Below, one piece after another: positions 7,631-15,917 of a stretch of DNA of 64,000 bases. The stretch comes from Bacteroidia bacterium. Lineage in GTDB: Bacteria > Bacteroidota > Bacteroidia > Flavobacteriales > Flavobacteriaceae. A program made the translations under genes and the position numbers. A model generated the notes under the pieces. It made no database searches, had not been told where the DNA came from, and saw only the letters and a program-made list of their open reading frames with translations. The stretch spans positions 62,001 to 126,000 of the forward strand of contig JAUIJA010000001.1 of NCBI GenBank assembly GCA_030431055.1. The letters run 5' to 3'. Within the stretch, counting starts at the first letter, position 1. Each line of letters opens with the position of its first letter.

Positions 7631-7634
7631 CCTC

Positions 7635-8174
7635 ATGAGAAAATTAGCCAACGAAGAATTAAATCGCATTAGTAAAGAAGAGTTTAAAGACGCTAAAAAA
7701 ACACCAATTATTGTAATTCTAGATGATATTAGAAGTTTGCATAATATTGGTTCAGTTTTTAGAACAAGTGATGCGTTTTTGTTGAAAAAAATTTACTTAT
7801 GTGGAATTACCGCTACGCCACCACATAAAGAAATTCATAAAACTGCTCTTGGCGCTACCGATACTGTTACTTGGGAATATGCTAAAGATGTTTTAGAAGT
7901 TATTCAAAAATTAAAAGACGAAAACGTAAAGATTTTTTCGATAGAACAAACGGAAAACTCAGTTATGTTAAATGATTTTCAGGTGGAAACTAACGAACAT
8001 TATGCGTTGATTTTTGGTAACGAAGTAAAAGGCGTTTCTCAGGAAGCGATTAATTTAAGTGATGGCGTTATTGAAATACCACAATTAGGAAGTAAACACT
8101 CATTGAATATTTCGGTTAGTGCTGGAATTGTAATTTGGGATTTGTTTCAGAAAATTTTTGAGAAAAAAGAATAA
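7635..8174 (+). CDS. SpoU/TrmH-family RNA 2'-O-methyltransferase
   Basis: A 179-residue SAM-dependent methyltransferase of the SPOUT (alpha/beta knot) fold, expected to methylate ribose 2'-OH in tRNA or rRNA. The three SpoU motifs are visible: motif 1 around DDIRSLHNIGSVFRTSDAF with the catalytic Arg, motif 2 ALIFGNEVKGVS, and motif 3 IPQLGSKHSLNISVSAGI. I start it at ATG 7635 because a promoter -7 element covers 7623-7630. It is short for the family and lacks the N-terminal substrate-binding domain of RlmB-type enzymes. It may thus resemble TrmL/TrmH-type tRNA enzymes, but the target cannot be read from sequence. A hairpin at 8186-8221 ends the unit. Confidence 0.88.
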   Translation: MRKLANEELNRISKEEFKDAKKTPIIVILDDIRSLHNIGSVFRTSDAFLLKKIYLCGITATPPHKEIHKTALGATDTVTWEYAKDVLEVIQKLKDENVKIFSIEQTENSVMLNDFQVETNEHYALIFGNEVKGVSQEAINLSDGVIEIPQLGSKHSLNISVSAGIVIWDLFQKIFEKKE

Positions 8175-8185
8175 AGAAAAAAGAG

Positions 8186-8221
8186 AATAGATTTTAATTT
8201 TTACTCTTATTAAAATCTATT
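8186..8221. terminator. bidirectional hairpin between convergent genes
   Basis: 13-bp perfect inverted repeat AATAGATTTTAAT / ATTAAAATCTATT (8186-8198, 8209-8221). It sits just after the methyltransferase stop and overlaps the end of the frame-corrected convergent gene. Confidence 0.65.
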
Positions 8222-8735
8222 AATTTTTTTATTCAAAATTTTCAATAATTCATCATGATTTATATCTAAAAAATTGGTTTGGATGCTGTATTGAGAGTTA
8301 GCAACTTTTAATGGCATTATTTTTTTTAAAAAATTTATATTGAACTGAATTAGAATATTTAATTGAAGGTTTTTTTAACTCAATAAATATTTGTCTATTA
8401 GATACAATTCCACGATGACGAGTTTCTACAATGAAAAATGACTCAACATTTTCAAATTTTATTTTTATCTCTTTTTGAAAATACATGTTTATGATTATCG
8501 AATCATCTAAAATAGTAACAAGAGGGCTTTTTCTCAGAAATAAATAAATTGATAAAAAAACTCCGAAACTAAATAATATAAATCCTAAAATTCCAATTAT
8601 ACTTTTAAATGGCTTTGTTTCAAAATTAACTATATCATCAAATAAAAAAAGAAATATTGAAGTAAAAATGATGCTTATACTAAAAAAGATTATGACTTTT
8701 CTTTTCTTTACATATATGTTTTTAATATTACTCAA
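8210..8735 (-). pseudogene. two-helix membrane protein (STM3941-like), frameshifted in an A8 run
   Basis: From ATG 8735 the frame gives 145 residues and stops at 8298. Residues ~12-35 and ~45-68 are membrane helices (KVIIFFSISIIFTSIFLF, IIGILGFILFSFGVFLSIYL), followed by a beta-rich domain (VTILDDSIIINMYF, VESFFIVETRHRG). The last residues KKNNAIKSC look foreign. If one A is removed from the run of eight (T8 at 8320-8327 on the plus strand), the frame continues MPLKVANSQYSIQTNFLDIN and DELLKILNKKINRF to a stop at 8210. That is a plausible ending and gives 174 residues. The layout resembles the STM3941 family as I remember it; function is unknown. The cause could be a mutation, slippage at the homopolymer, or a base-calling error. 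Confidence 0.65.
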
Positions 8736-8750
8736 AACGACTTCTTTTCT

Positions 8751-9893
8751 CTATTTTCTATTCTCTATCTTCTTCTTAACTTCACTCAAAATCTTCACAT
8801 AATCTTCTTGATTTTTCACAAAATCAAAATCAGAGACATCGATGATTAGAACATTTAAATCGGTTTGTGTTTTAATGTAATCTAAATAACCACAATTGAT
8901 TTTTTCTAAATATTCAGCAGGAATTTCTTGTTCGTAATTACGTCCGCGCTTTTTAATATTTGCCAATAATCGTTCGGTATTTTGATACAAATACACATAC
9001 AAATCGGGTTTTGGCATTTCTTTGTGAATGATGTCAAACATGGTTTTATACAAACGATATTCATCTTCTTGTAGCGTAACTTTGGCAAAAATCAACGATT
9101 TTACGATGTGATAATCGGAAACAATAAAATCTTTAAACAAATCGAACTGCGATAAATCGTCCGTTAATTGTTGGTAACGATCGGCTAAAAAAGACATTTC
9201 TAAAGGAAATGCATAACGATTTTGGTCTTTATAAAATTTTGGTAAAAAAGGATTATCAGCAAAACGCTCCAAAACCAATTTTGCGTTTAAATCTTCTGAA
9301 ATCTTGTTGGACAAAGTCGTTTTTCCGGCACCAATATTTCCCTCAATAGCAATATAATTGTAGTTATCGAATTGTAAATCTCGCAAAGGTGATTTTAACT
9401 TGCTAAAAACCTTACAATCAGATTTATCAACTGTAATTTCTGAAAGTTCAGCAATCGATTTTTTAAAAACAGGATGTTTCCATTGAAAATTCAAATCAGC
9501 AAAAGGCAACAAAACAAACTTTCTATCTTGCATTCGCGGATGCGGAACTTGTAATTCTTTTGTTTCAATAATTTCTTCATTACAAACAATTACATCTAAA
9601 TCAATCGTTCGCGAAGCATAGCCGTTTTCATTGGAACGAGTTCTACCCAATTCTTTTTCTAATTTCAATAATTGCTTTAAAACTTTAGAAGCCGATTTTG
9701 TAGTATGAACCAAAATAACTGCATTTAAAAAAGCATCGCCTTCAAAACCTAACGCTGGCGTTTCATAAACTTTTGAAGTTTGAACAACTGTAGCAATTTT
9801 GTTATGAATCGACAAAACCGCTTGTTCTAAATAGTCCAAACGATTACCTTGATTGCTTCCTAACGCTATTACAATTTGATTTTGATTCATCAT
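8751..9893 (-). CDS. folK: FolK-deoxynucleoside kinase fusion protein
   Basis: A two-domain cytosolic protein. Residues ~1-155 are HPPK (FolK), which transfers pyrophosphate from ATP to 6-hydroxymethyl-dihydropterin in folate synthesis: ALGSNQGNR, ELGRTRSNE, RTIDLDVIV and PHPRMQDRKFVLLP are all present. Residues ~180-380 are a deoxynucleoside kinase domain with P-loop AIEGNIGAGKTT and the lid-like KKRGRNYEQEI. This fusion is common in Bacteroidota. In the kinase half, the place where relatives carry DRS/DRT reads SDYHIVKSLIF, so the usual Arg is missing. I choose ATG 9893 (MMNQNQIVIALGSN), or the adjacent ATG 9890, over an ATG at 9911 because HPPK proteins start just before the first strand. 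A second, separate kinase lies at 37402. Confidence 0.92.
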   Translation of the reverse strand: MMNQNQIVIALGSNQGNRLDYLEQAVLSIHNKIATVVQTSKVYETPALGFEGDAFLNAVILVHTTKSASKVLKQLLKLEKELGRTRSNENGYASRTIDLDVIVCNEEIIETKELQVPHPRMQDRKFVLLPFADLNFQWKHPVFKKSIAELSEITVDKSDCKVFSKLKSPLRDLQFDNYNYIAIEGNIGAGKTTLSNKISEDLNAKLVLERFADNPFLPKFYKDQNRYAFPLEMSFLADRYQQLTDDLSQFDLFKDFIVSDYHIVKSLIFAKVTLQEDEYRLYKTMFDIIHKEMPKPDLYVYLYQNTERLLANIKKRGRNYEQEIPAEYLEKINCGYLDYIKTQTDLNVLIIDVSDFDFVKNQEDYVKILSEVKKKIENRK

Positions 9894-10005
9894 TGGCAAA
9901 ATAACGAACATTTTTTTCTAAAATAAACCAAAAAAGTTTTTTTTATGAACATGTAACTTTTTTAACATTTTGCACACTAACTTTTTAAATAAAATTACTG
10001 ACGAA

Positions 10006-11772
10006 ATGAAATTTTTAGGAAATGTATTAGCAACAGTTATCGGAATATTTGTGTTCTTTATGCTGTTCTTTTTTGGTATCATGTTCATTGGGCTGATTTT
10101 TGGTGGAGATGGTGAAACTGTAAAAGTTAAAGAGAATTCAGTTATTGAATTAGATTTATCGAAAGTTAATCTTGATTATGCTGGAAAAATAAACTTCAAA
10201 GACTTTAATTATTACGAAAGCAAACACAATGGTTTAATCGACGTAATTAATGCTATTGAATATGCTAAAACCGATGATAAAATTAAAGGAATTTCAATCT
10301 TAAACAATTTTTCTAATTTAGGTTTAGCACAAAGTAAAGCTTTACGAGATGAATTAGAAAGTTTTAAATCTTCAGGAAAATTTGTTGTAGCGTATTCTAA
10401 TTATTTAACACAAAACGACTATTATTTAAACTCTGTTGCCGACACCTTGTATTTAAATCCTGTTGGAGAACTTGACTTTAAAGGTTTAGCTTCTGAAATT
10501 ATTTACATGAAAAATCTTCAGGAGAAAACTGGAGTTAAAATGGAAGTTTTACGTCACGGAAAATACAAAAGTGCTGTTGAACCGTTCTTAGCTCAAGAAA
10601 TGAGTCCGGAAAACCGTGAACAAATGACGGTTTTATTAAACTCGGCTTGGGAAACAATTGTTAGTGATATTTCAAAAAGCAGAAATATTTCAGTTGATAG
10701 TTTAAATAGTATTGCTAATTCACTTGGTGGAAGAACTCCAAAACTAGCTTTAGCTAAAAACTTAGTTGATAAAGCAGCTTATGAAGATGTGTATCATAAT
10801 GCTATTCGCAAAAAATTAAACGTTGAAGTTGAAGAAGAATACAACACTGTTTCTATTGTAAATTATGCTAAAAGCGTAGCCACTACTTCATTAGATTTCT
10901 CTAAAAAAGATATAGTTGCCATTATTTATGCACAAGGTGAAATTCAAGGTGGCGAAGGAGATGTAAATGTAATTGGAGAAGGCGCAATTAGACGTTCTTT
11001 ACAAGAAGCAAGAAATGATGATGATGTAAAAGCAATTGTTTTACGCGTGAATAGTCCTGGTGGAAGCGCTTTAACTTCAGAATTAATTTGGAGAGAAATC
11101 GAATTGACTAAAAAAGTAAAACCAGTTGTAGTTTCAATGAGTAATTATGCAGCTTCTGGTGGATATTACATTGCTTGTAATGCCGATAGGATTTTTGCAG
11201 AACCAAGTACCATTACAGGTTCGATTGGTGTTTTCGGAATGTTACCAAATATGGAAGAATTGGCAAACAACATTGGTATTAATGCAGAACAAGTTAAAAC
11301 TCATGATAATGCGAGTGGTTATAGCGTATTTGAACCATTAGATGAAAATTTCAAACACGTTACTTTAGAAAGTATTGAAAACATTTATAGTATTTTCTTA
11401 CAGCGTGTTGCTTCAGGAAGAAATATGACTGTTGAACAAGTTGATAGTATTGCTCAAGGTAGAGTTTGGACAGGAACTGATGCACTTAAAAATGGATTAG
11501 TTGACGAATTAGGTGGTTTAGATAAAGCAATCGCTTACGCAGCTAAGTTAGGTAAAACAGATTCATATAGAACTGAAAACTACCCTGAATATGAGAAAAA
11601 CTTCGATGACGTTTTAGCTAATTTTGGATTATCTACTTTTTATAAATCAAAAGAGACTGTTTTAAAAGAAGAATTAGGGGAAGAAAACTATAAAGTTTTC
11701 GAACAAATTAAAAAGGCAAACCAATTAAAAGGAATTCAAGCTTTAATGCCTTACGAATTGAATATTAAATAA
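10006..11772 (+). CDS. sppA: signal peptide peptidase SppA (protease IV type)
   Basis: Membrane-anchored periplasmic serine protease that degrades cleaved signal peptides. It is the long (67-kDa) form with two tandem ClpP-like domains, 588 residues. Residues 1-40 hold one N-terminal membrane anchor (FLGNVLATVIGIFVFFMLFF). The catalytic Lys lies in the first domain (GKYKSAVEPF, Lys188) and the nucleophile Ser in the second (SNYAASGGYY, Ser384), the split dyad known from the E. coli enzyme. I start at ATG 10006, which places the hydrophobic anchor at the N-terminus; an upstream TTG at 9970 has no support. A terminator follows at 11806. Assignment is secure. Confidence 0.95.
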   Translation: MKFLGNVLATVIGIFVFFMLFFFGIMFIGLIFGGDGETVKVKENSVIELDLSKVNLDYAGKINFKDFNYYESKHNGLIDVINAIEYAKTDDKIKGISILNNFSNLGLAQSKALRDELESFKSSGKFVVAYSNYLTQNDYYLNSVADTLYLNPVGELDFKGLASEIIYMKNLQEKTGVKMEVLRHGKYKSAVEPFLAQEMSPENREQMTVLLNSAWETIVSDISKSRNISVDSLNSIANSLGGRTPKLALAKNLVDKAAYEDVYHNAIRKKLNVEVEEEYNTVSIVNYAKSVATTSLDFSKKDIVAIIYAQGEIQGGEGDVNVIGEGAIRRSLQEARNDDDVKAIVLRVNSPGGSALTSELIWREIELTKKVKPVVVSMSNYAASGGYYIACNADRIFAEPSTITGSIGVFGMLPNMEELANNIGINAEQVKTHDNASGYSVFEPLDENFKHVTLESIENIYSIFLQRVASGRNMTVEQVDSIAQGRVWTGTDALKNGLVDELGGLDKAIAYAAKLGKTDSYRTENYPEYEKNFDDVLANFGLSTFYKSKETVLKEELGEENYKVFEQIKKANQLKGIQALMPYELNIK

Positions 11773-11805
11773 AGTATTTGACTTTCAGAACTTGTTTCAG
11801 AATCT

Positions 11806-11838
11806 TAAAAAGGCTACAAATTTTGTAGCCTTTTTTTT
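11806..11838 (+). terminator. rho-independent terminator after sppA
   Basis: Stem GGCTACAAA/TTTGTAGCC with flanking A and T runs forms an almost complete palindrome at 11807-11835. The next gene begins only 15 bases beyond the T-run. Confidence 0.9.
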
Positions 11839-11849
11839 ATTTTTACCAA

Positions 11850-12557
11850 ATGGAAACAAACAACAAATTCTTAGCACAACGCATATATTTTATCTTAAGC
11901 GGACTTTTTATTTGTTCTCTTGTGGTTTCTAATTTAATTTTTCAAAAGTTTTTTTATTGGTATCCATTTGGTGATGTGGAATTTCTTGGCGCAAAATTTT
12001 TCGAAGTTTCTGTTGGAGTTTTACCTTATCCTATTACCTTTTTAATTACCGATATTATTTCTGAAATCTATGGAAAGAAAAAAGCCAATCAAGTTGTTAC
12101 AAACGGAATTTTTGCTTCGGTTTTTTCATTGGGAATAATCTATGTTGCAAATCAGGTTCCAGCTATAGAAAATTCACCCGTTGATAATGCTTTGTTTACA
12201 AAGGTTTTCGGACAAACAGCATTAGCGGTTTTAGCTTCCATGTTAGCATATTTATTTGCGCAATATATCGATATTCAAATTTATCATTTCTGGAAAAAAT
12301 TGACACAAGGAAAAAAATTATGGTTGCGTAATAATTTTTCTACTATGACTTCTCAAGCAGTGGATACATTTACGGTTTTATTTCTTTTGTGTTCATTTGA
12401 AATTCTTCCTTGGAACGTTTTCGGAAAGTTATTCATAAGCGGTTTTGCCTTTAAACTCTTTATTGCTTTACTTGATACACCTTTAATGTATTTAGCCGTT
12501 TTTTGGTTCCGAAAAAAATTCAACTTAAAGGTTAACGAAGAAATTTTAATAGATTAA
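11850..12557 (+). CDS. yhhQ: YhhQ-family (VUT) queuosine-precursor transporter
   Basis: A 235-residue integral inner-membrane protein with about six helices, e.g. IYFILSGLFICSLVVSNLIF near residues 11-30 and further helices around 55, 85, 120, 170 and 205. It contains the family landmarks of COG1738: VVSNLIFQKFF, LPYPITFLITDIISEIYGKKKA, and the C-terminal SQAVDTFTVLF and KLFIALLDTP. E. coli YhhQ imports the queuosine precursors preQ0 and preQ1; the same role is inferred here from family membership. It follows sppA after a terminator, so it probably has its own promoter overlapping the T-run (TATTTTTA close to the ATG). Confidence 0.85.
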   Translation: METNNKFLAQRIYFILSGLFICSLVVSNLIFQKFFYWYPFGDVEFLGAKFFEVSVGVLPYPITFLITDIISEIYGKKKANQVVTNGIFASVFSLGIIYVANQVPAIENSPVDNALFTKVFGQTALAVLASMLAYLFAQYIDIQIYHFWKKLTQGKKLWLRNNFSTMTSQAVDTFTVLFLLCSFEILPWNVFGKLFISGFAFKLFIALLDTPLMYLAVFWFRKKFNLKVNEEILID

Positions 12558-12643
12558 TTGTTTTTTTAACGAAAGCTTAAACGAATTTGACTTTTTTGGT
12601 GTTAAATTTGTAGTTAAATTTCATCAAGTTAACTCATTATCTT

Positions 12644-15265
12644 ATGCTTAAGAAAATTTTAAAAGGTTTCGGAATCTTTTTATTGCTAACAGTAATAGCT
12701 TTAGCAGCGGCTCCGTTTTTATTTAAAGACAAAATAAAAGCGTTGGTTTTAAAAACAATTAACGAAAATGTAGATGCTACTGTTGCTTTTACCGAAGTTG
12801 ATTTAAGCTTACTTAAAAGTTTTCCTCAAGCAAATGTTACCATAAACGAGTTGAGCATTATCAACAAAGCACCATTTGAAGGCGACACATTGTTCTATTC
12901 GGGTGAAGTAAACCTAAAAATGAGTATTAAAGAATTGCTAAAAGATGAAACCGAATCTATGAACTTGGAAAGTTTCAATACGTCGAATACTTTAATCAAT
13001 ATTATTGTTAACAAAGATGGAATTGCAAATTACGACATCGCTTTAAAAACTGACGAAGAAGATAAAAACGAGTCTGAAAGTAAACCTTTCAATTTGAATA
13101 TTCAGAACTACGAAATTGAAAATTTAAAAGTTTCTTATATAGATGAAGGCTCGAAAATAAAATTAGCTTTAAATGAGTTAAATCATAACGGAAAAGGAAA
13201 TTTCGTATCGCAAAAATTAGATTTAGACACTGAAACTTCTACGCGTTTATCATTTGAAATGGACGGAACTAATTACATGAACAATGTAAATTTAAATCTT
13301 GATGCTGTTTTAGGAATCGATTTAGACCAAATGAAGTTCGAATTTAAAGAAAATAAAGCCTTAATTAATCAATTAGCTTTAGAATTTGATGGTTTTTTAC
13401 AAGTTCTTGAAGACGGACAATTGTACAATTTAACATTTAAAACACCAACATCAGATTTTAAAAATTTCTTAGGTTTAATTCCCGAAGTTTACGCGGGAAA
13501 TATCAACCAAGTGAAAACAACTGGTGATTTTAAAGTTTCAGGGAAAGTAGATGGCAAATTGACGGAAACTACAATTCCGAAATTCAATATCGAATTAGCT
13601 TCAAACAATGCTTCTTTTCAATATCCCGATTTACCAAAATCGGTTAAAAATATTGTAATCGATACGCATATTGTCAATGAAACTGGTTTACTAAATGACA
13701 CTTTTGTCGATTTAGACAAATTGTCTTTCACTATCGATCAAGATGTATTTAATGCAAAAGCTAACATAAAAAGCCTTAACACAAATGCTTTAGTTGATGC
13801 AAAATTAAACGGAGTAATTAATCTTGCCAATGTTACAAAAGCTTATCCGGTTCAACTTGAAAAACCGCTTACTGGAATTTTAAAAGCTAATGTTGCGACA
13901 AAATTCGACATGAATTCAATTGAAAAAAGTCAATATCAAAATATTCAAAATTCAGGAACATTACAACTTACAGGTTTTCAATATGAAGGTGAAGAAATGG
14001 CAAAACCTTTTAAAATAAATAATACTGAAGTTGCATTTAACACAAATCAAATTCGCTTAAATGCTTTTGATGCAAAAACTGGTGATAGTGATTTACAAAT
14101 CAATGGAAATTTAGATAATTTCTACGGTTTCTTATTCAAAAAACAGGTTTTAAAAGGAAACTTCAACATGAATTCGACTAAATTTTTAGTTTCAGATTTT
14201 ATGTCGCCAACTACATCTACGAACGAAGAAGGAGAAAAAACTACAGAAGCCGTTAAAATTCCTTCTTTCTTAGATTGTACGTTATCTGCAACCGCAAAAA
14301 CAGTTGTTTATGATAATTTGAATTTGAAAAATGTTTCTGGAAATCTAGCTATCAAAGACGAAGCCGTAACGCTTTCTAATTTAAAAATGGATGTTTTTGG
14401 TGGAAATATTGGCTTAACAGGAACAGTTTCAACAAAAGAAAATACGCCAAAATTCAATATGGATTTAGGCTTAAACGCTGTTAATATTGCCGAATCATTC
14501 ACGCAATTAGACATGCTAAAAAGCATAGCGCCAATTGCAAAAACTATTAATGGAAAATTAAACTCTACGATAAAGCTTTCGGGTGATTTAAAACAAGACA
14601 TGACACCAAATTTAAAAACGCTTTCTGGAGATTTAGCCGGTCAATTATTATCAACTACAATTAACGAAAAAAACTCAAAATTATTAAGTGCTTTAAGCTC
14701 AAACGTTAAGTTTTTAGATGTAAATAAATTGAATTTAAACGATGTCAAAGCTTCGCTTTCATTTGAAGACGGAAAAGTTGCTCTGAAACCAATGAACTTA
14801 AAATACGAAGACATCAATATGACTGTTGGCGGAACTCATGGTTTCGATCAAAGTATGAATTATGATGTGCAATTTGATGTTCCTGCAAAATACCTTGGAA
14901 CTGAAGTAACATCGCTAATTTCAAAATTAACTCCAGCTGATCAACAAAAAATTGAAAATGTTCCGGTAACAGCAAACCTAACTGGAAGTTTTGGAAATCC
15001 TTCTGTAAAAACCGATTTAAAATCGGCTACTTCTAATTTAGTAACGCAGTTAGTAAAAATGCAAAAAGACAAATTACTGAATCAAGGTGCTGAAGCATTA
15101 GGAAATATCTTAGGAGGCAACAATAACAATTCAAACACCAATAATACAAGCTCAACAGACTCTACCGCTACAGAAGAACCAAAAAATCCGAAAGATCAAA
15201 TTACCGAAGGAGTAAAAGATGTTTTAGGTGGTTTACTAGGCGGTAAGAAAAAGAAAAAAGAATAA
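12644..15265 (+). CDS. AsmA-family envelope protein
   Basis: An 873-residue protein anchored by one N-terminal helix (GFGIFLLLTVIALAAAPFLF, residues ~9-28). The remainder is a long repetitive beta structure as in AsmA/TamB-type proteins, which bridge the periplasm and are implicated in phospholipid transport and outer-membrane homeostasis. The AsmA N-terminal region covers roughly residues 1-150, and the AsmA-2-like C-terminal region ~550-800. A low-complexity Asn/Ser/Thr stretch (~825-845) precedes a Lys-rich tail. A perfect -7 element TAAATTTG sits at 12603-12610, but I see no well-spaced TTG. The next gene starts 3 bases after its stop, so they are probably co-transcribed. Family call is firm; the exact cargo is unknown. 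Confidence 0.88.
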   Translation: MLKKILKGFGIFLLLTVIALAAAPFLFKDKIKALVLKTINENVDATVAFTEVDLSLLKSFPQANVTINELSIINKAPFEGDTLFYSGEVNLKMSIKELLKDETESMNLESFNTSNTLINIIVNKDGIANYDIALKTDEEDKNESESKPFNLNIQNYEIENLKVSYIDEGSKIKLALNELNHNGKGNFVSQKLDLDTETSTRLSFEMDGTNYMNNVNLNLDAVLGIDLDQMKFEFKENKALINQLALEFDGFLQVLEDGQLYNLTFKTPTSDFKNFLGLIPEVYAGNINQVKTTGDFKVSGKVDGKLTETTIPKFNIELASNNASFQYPDLPKSVKNIVIDTHIVNETGLLNDTFVDLDKLSFTIDQDVFNAKANIKSLNTNALVDAKLNGVINLANVTKAYPVQLEKPLTGILKANVATKFDMNSIEKSQYQNIQNSGTLQLTGFQYEGEEMAKPFKINNTEVAFNTNQIRLNAFDAKTGDSDLQINGNLDNFYGFLFKKQVLKGNFNMNSTKFLVSDFMSPTTSTNEEGEKTTEAVKIPSFLDCTLSATAKTVVYDNLNLKNVSGNLAIKDEAVTLSNLKMDVFGGNIGLTGTVSTKENTPKFNMDLGLNAVNIAESFTQLDMLKSIAPIAKTINGKLNSTIKLSGDLKQDMTPNLKTLSGDLAGQLLSTTINEKNSKLLSALSSNVKFLDVNKLNLNDVKASLSFEDGKVALKPMNLKYEDINMTVGGTHGFDQSMNYDVQFDVPAKYLGTEVTSLISKLTPADQQKIENVPVTANLTGSFGNPSVKTDLKSATSNLVTQLVKMQKDKLLNQGAEALGNILGGNNNNSNTNNTSSTDSTATEEPKNPKDQITEGVKDVLGGLLGGKKKKKE

Positions 15266-15268
15266 TTT

Positions 15269-15859
15269 ATGCCTTTAGTTAACCCCTTATCACCAGAACA
15301 CGATTTAGAAACAAAAAAATTAGCTGAATTTTTTAATGAAACCTTAGGTTTTTGTCCTAATTCAGTTTTAACCATGCAACATCGCCCTGCAATTTCCAAA
15401 GCTTTTATTAATATGAACAAAGCCGTAATGGAAAATAAAGGTCGGGCTACTTCTTCGTTAAAAAGAATGATTGCTTGGGTAAGTAGTAATGCGACAGGTT
15501 GCCGTTATTGTCAAGCACATGCTATTCGTGCTGCGGAACGTTATGGAGCAGAACAAGAAAAATTAGATAATATTTGGGAATACAAAACACATCCTGCTTT
15601 CAACGATGCAGAACGTGCTGCATTAGATTTTTCATTAGCTGCTTCGGTTGTTCCAAATGCTGTTACTGATGAAATTAAAATCGAGTTATACAAACACTGG
15701 AACGAAGGCGAAATTGTTGAAATGCTTGGTGTAATTTCTTTATTTGGTTACCTCAACCGATGGAACGATTCTATGGGAACAGTTTTAGAAGAAGGCGCGA
15801 TAGAAAGCGGCAATCAGTATTTAGAAAAAACTGGCTGGGAAATTGGAAAACACAAATAA
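15269..15859 (+). CDS. carboxymuconolactone decarboxylase / AhpD-like protein
   Basis: A 196-residue cytosolic all-helical protein of the CMD/AhpD superfamily. It carries the redox motif CRYCQAHAIRAAERYG (CxxC followed by His; residues ~75-90), as in AhpD-type peroxidase reductants, rather than a decarboxylase active site. The C-terminal half contains DFSLAASVVPNAVTDE and a Trp-rich segment GYLNRWNDSMGTVLE. It begins 3 bases after the AsmA-family gene, an arrangement that implies one transcript, and ends at a strong terminator shared with convergent hppA. An alkylhydroperoxidase-like thiol redox role is inferred; the physiological substrate is unknown. Confidence 0.87.
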   Translation: MPLVNPLSPEHDLETKKLAEFFNETLGFCPNSVLTMQHRPAISKAFINMNKAVMENKGRATSSLKRMIAWVSSNATGCRYCQAHAIRAAERYGAEQEKLDNIWEYKTHPAFNDAERAALDFSLAASVVPNAVTDEIKIELYKHWNEGEIVEMLGVISLFGYLNRWNDSMGTVLEEGAIESGNQYLEKTGWEIGKHK

Positions 15860-15866
15860 TAAACAA

Positions 15867-15900
15867 TAAAAAAGCCTCGACAATTGCGAGGCTTTTTTTT
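15867..15900. terminator. bidirectional terminator between AhpD-like gene and hppA
   Basis: Stem GCCTCG/CGAGGC (15874-15879, 15887-15892) with an A-run before and eight T after. It works in both directions for the convergent genes. Confidence 0.92.
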
Positions 15901-15917
15901 ATCTTCAAAACTTAGAT

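Larger units (their letters stand above)
7242..7634. other. hairpin-rich intergenic region without a convincing gene
   Basis: A 393-base gap between divergent mutS and the methyltransferase gene. It holds three separate inverted repeats: a perfect 14-bp repeat with a 2-base loop at 7303-7332, a 15/16-bp repeat with one bulge at 7483-7533, and CAAAGC/GCTTTG at 7554-7568. A 61-codon open frame (7282-7467) has no recognisable domain and crosses the first hairpin. A different frame over 7430-7545 reads LPLKPSEKLCVDSLLSSELFQ without a start and may be a gene relic. No function is claimed. Confidence 0.6.

Noticed and set aside
7608..7634. TTG start adding nine residues to the SpoU methyltransferase.
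   Set aside because: A promoter -7 element occupies 7623-7630, so the TTG would lie upstream of the transcript.
9970..10005. TTG start adding twelve residues to SppA.
   Set aside because: The extension is polar, precedes the membrane anchor and has no ribosome-binding site; ATG 10006 is better.
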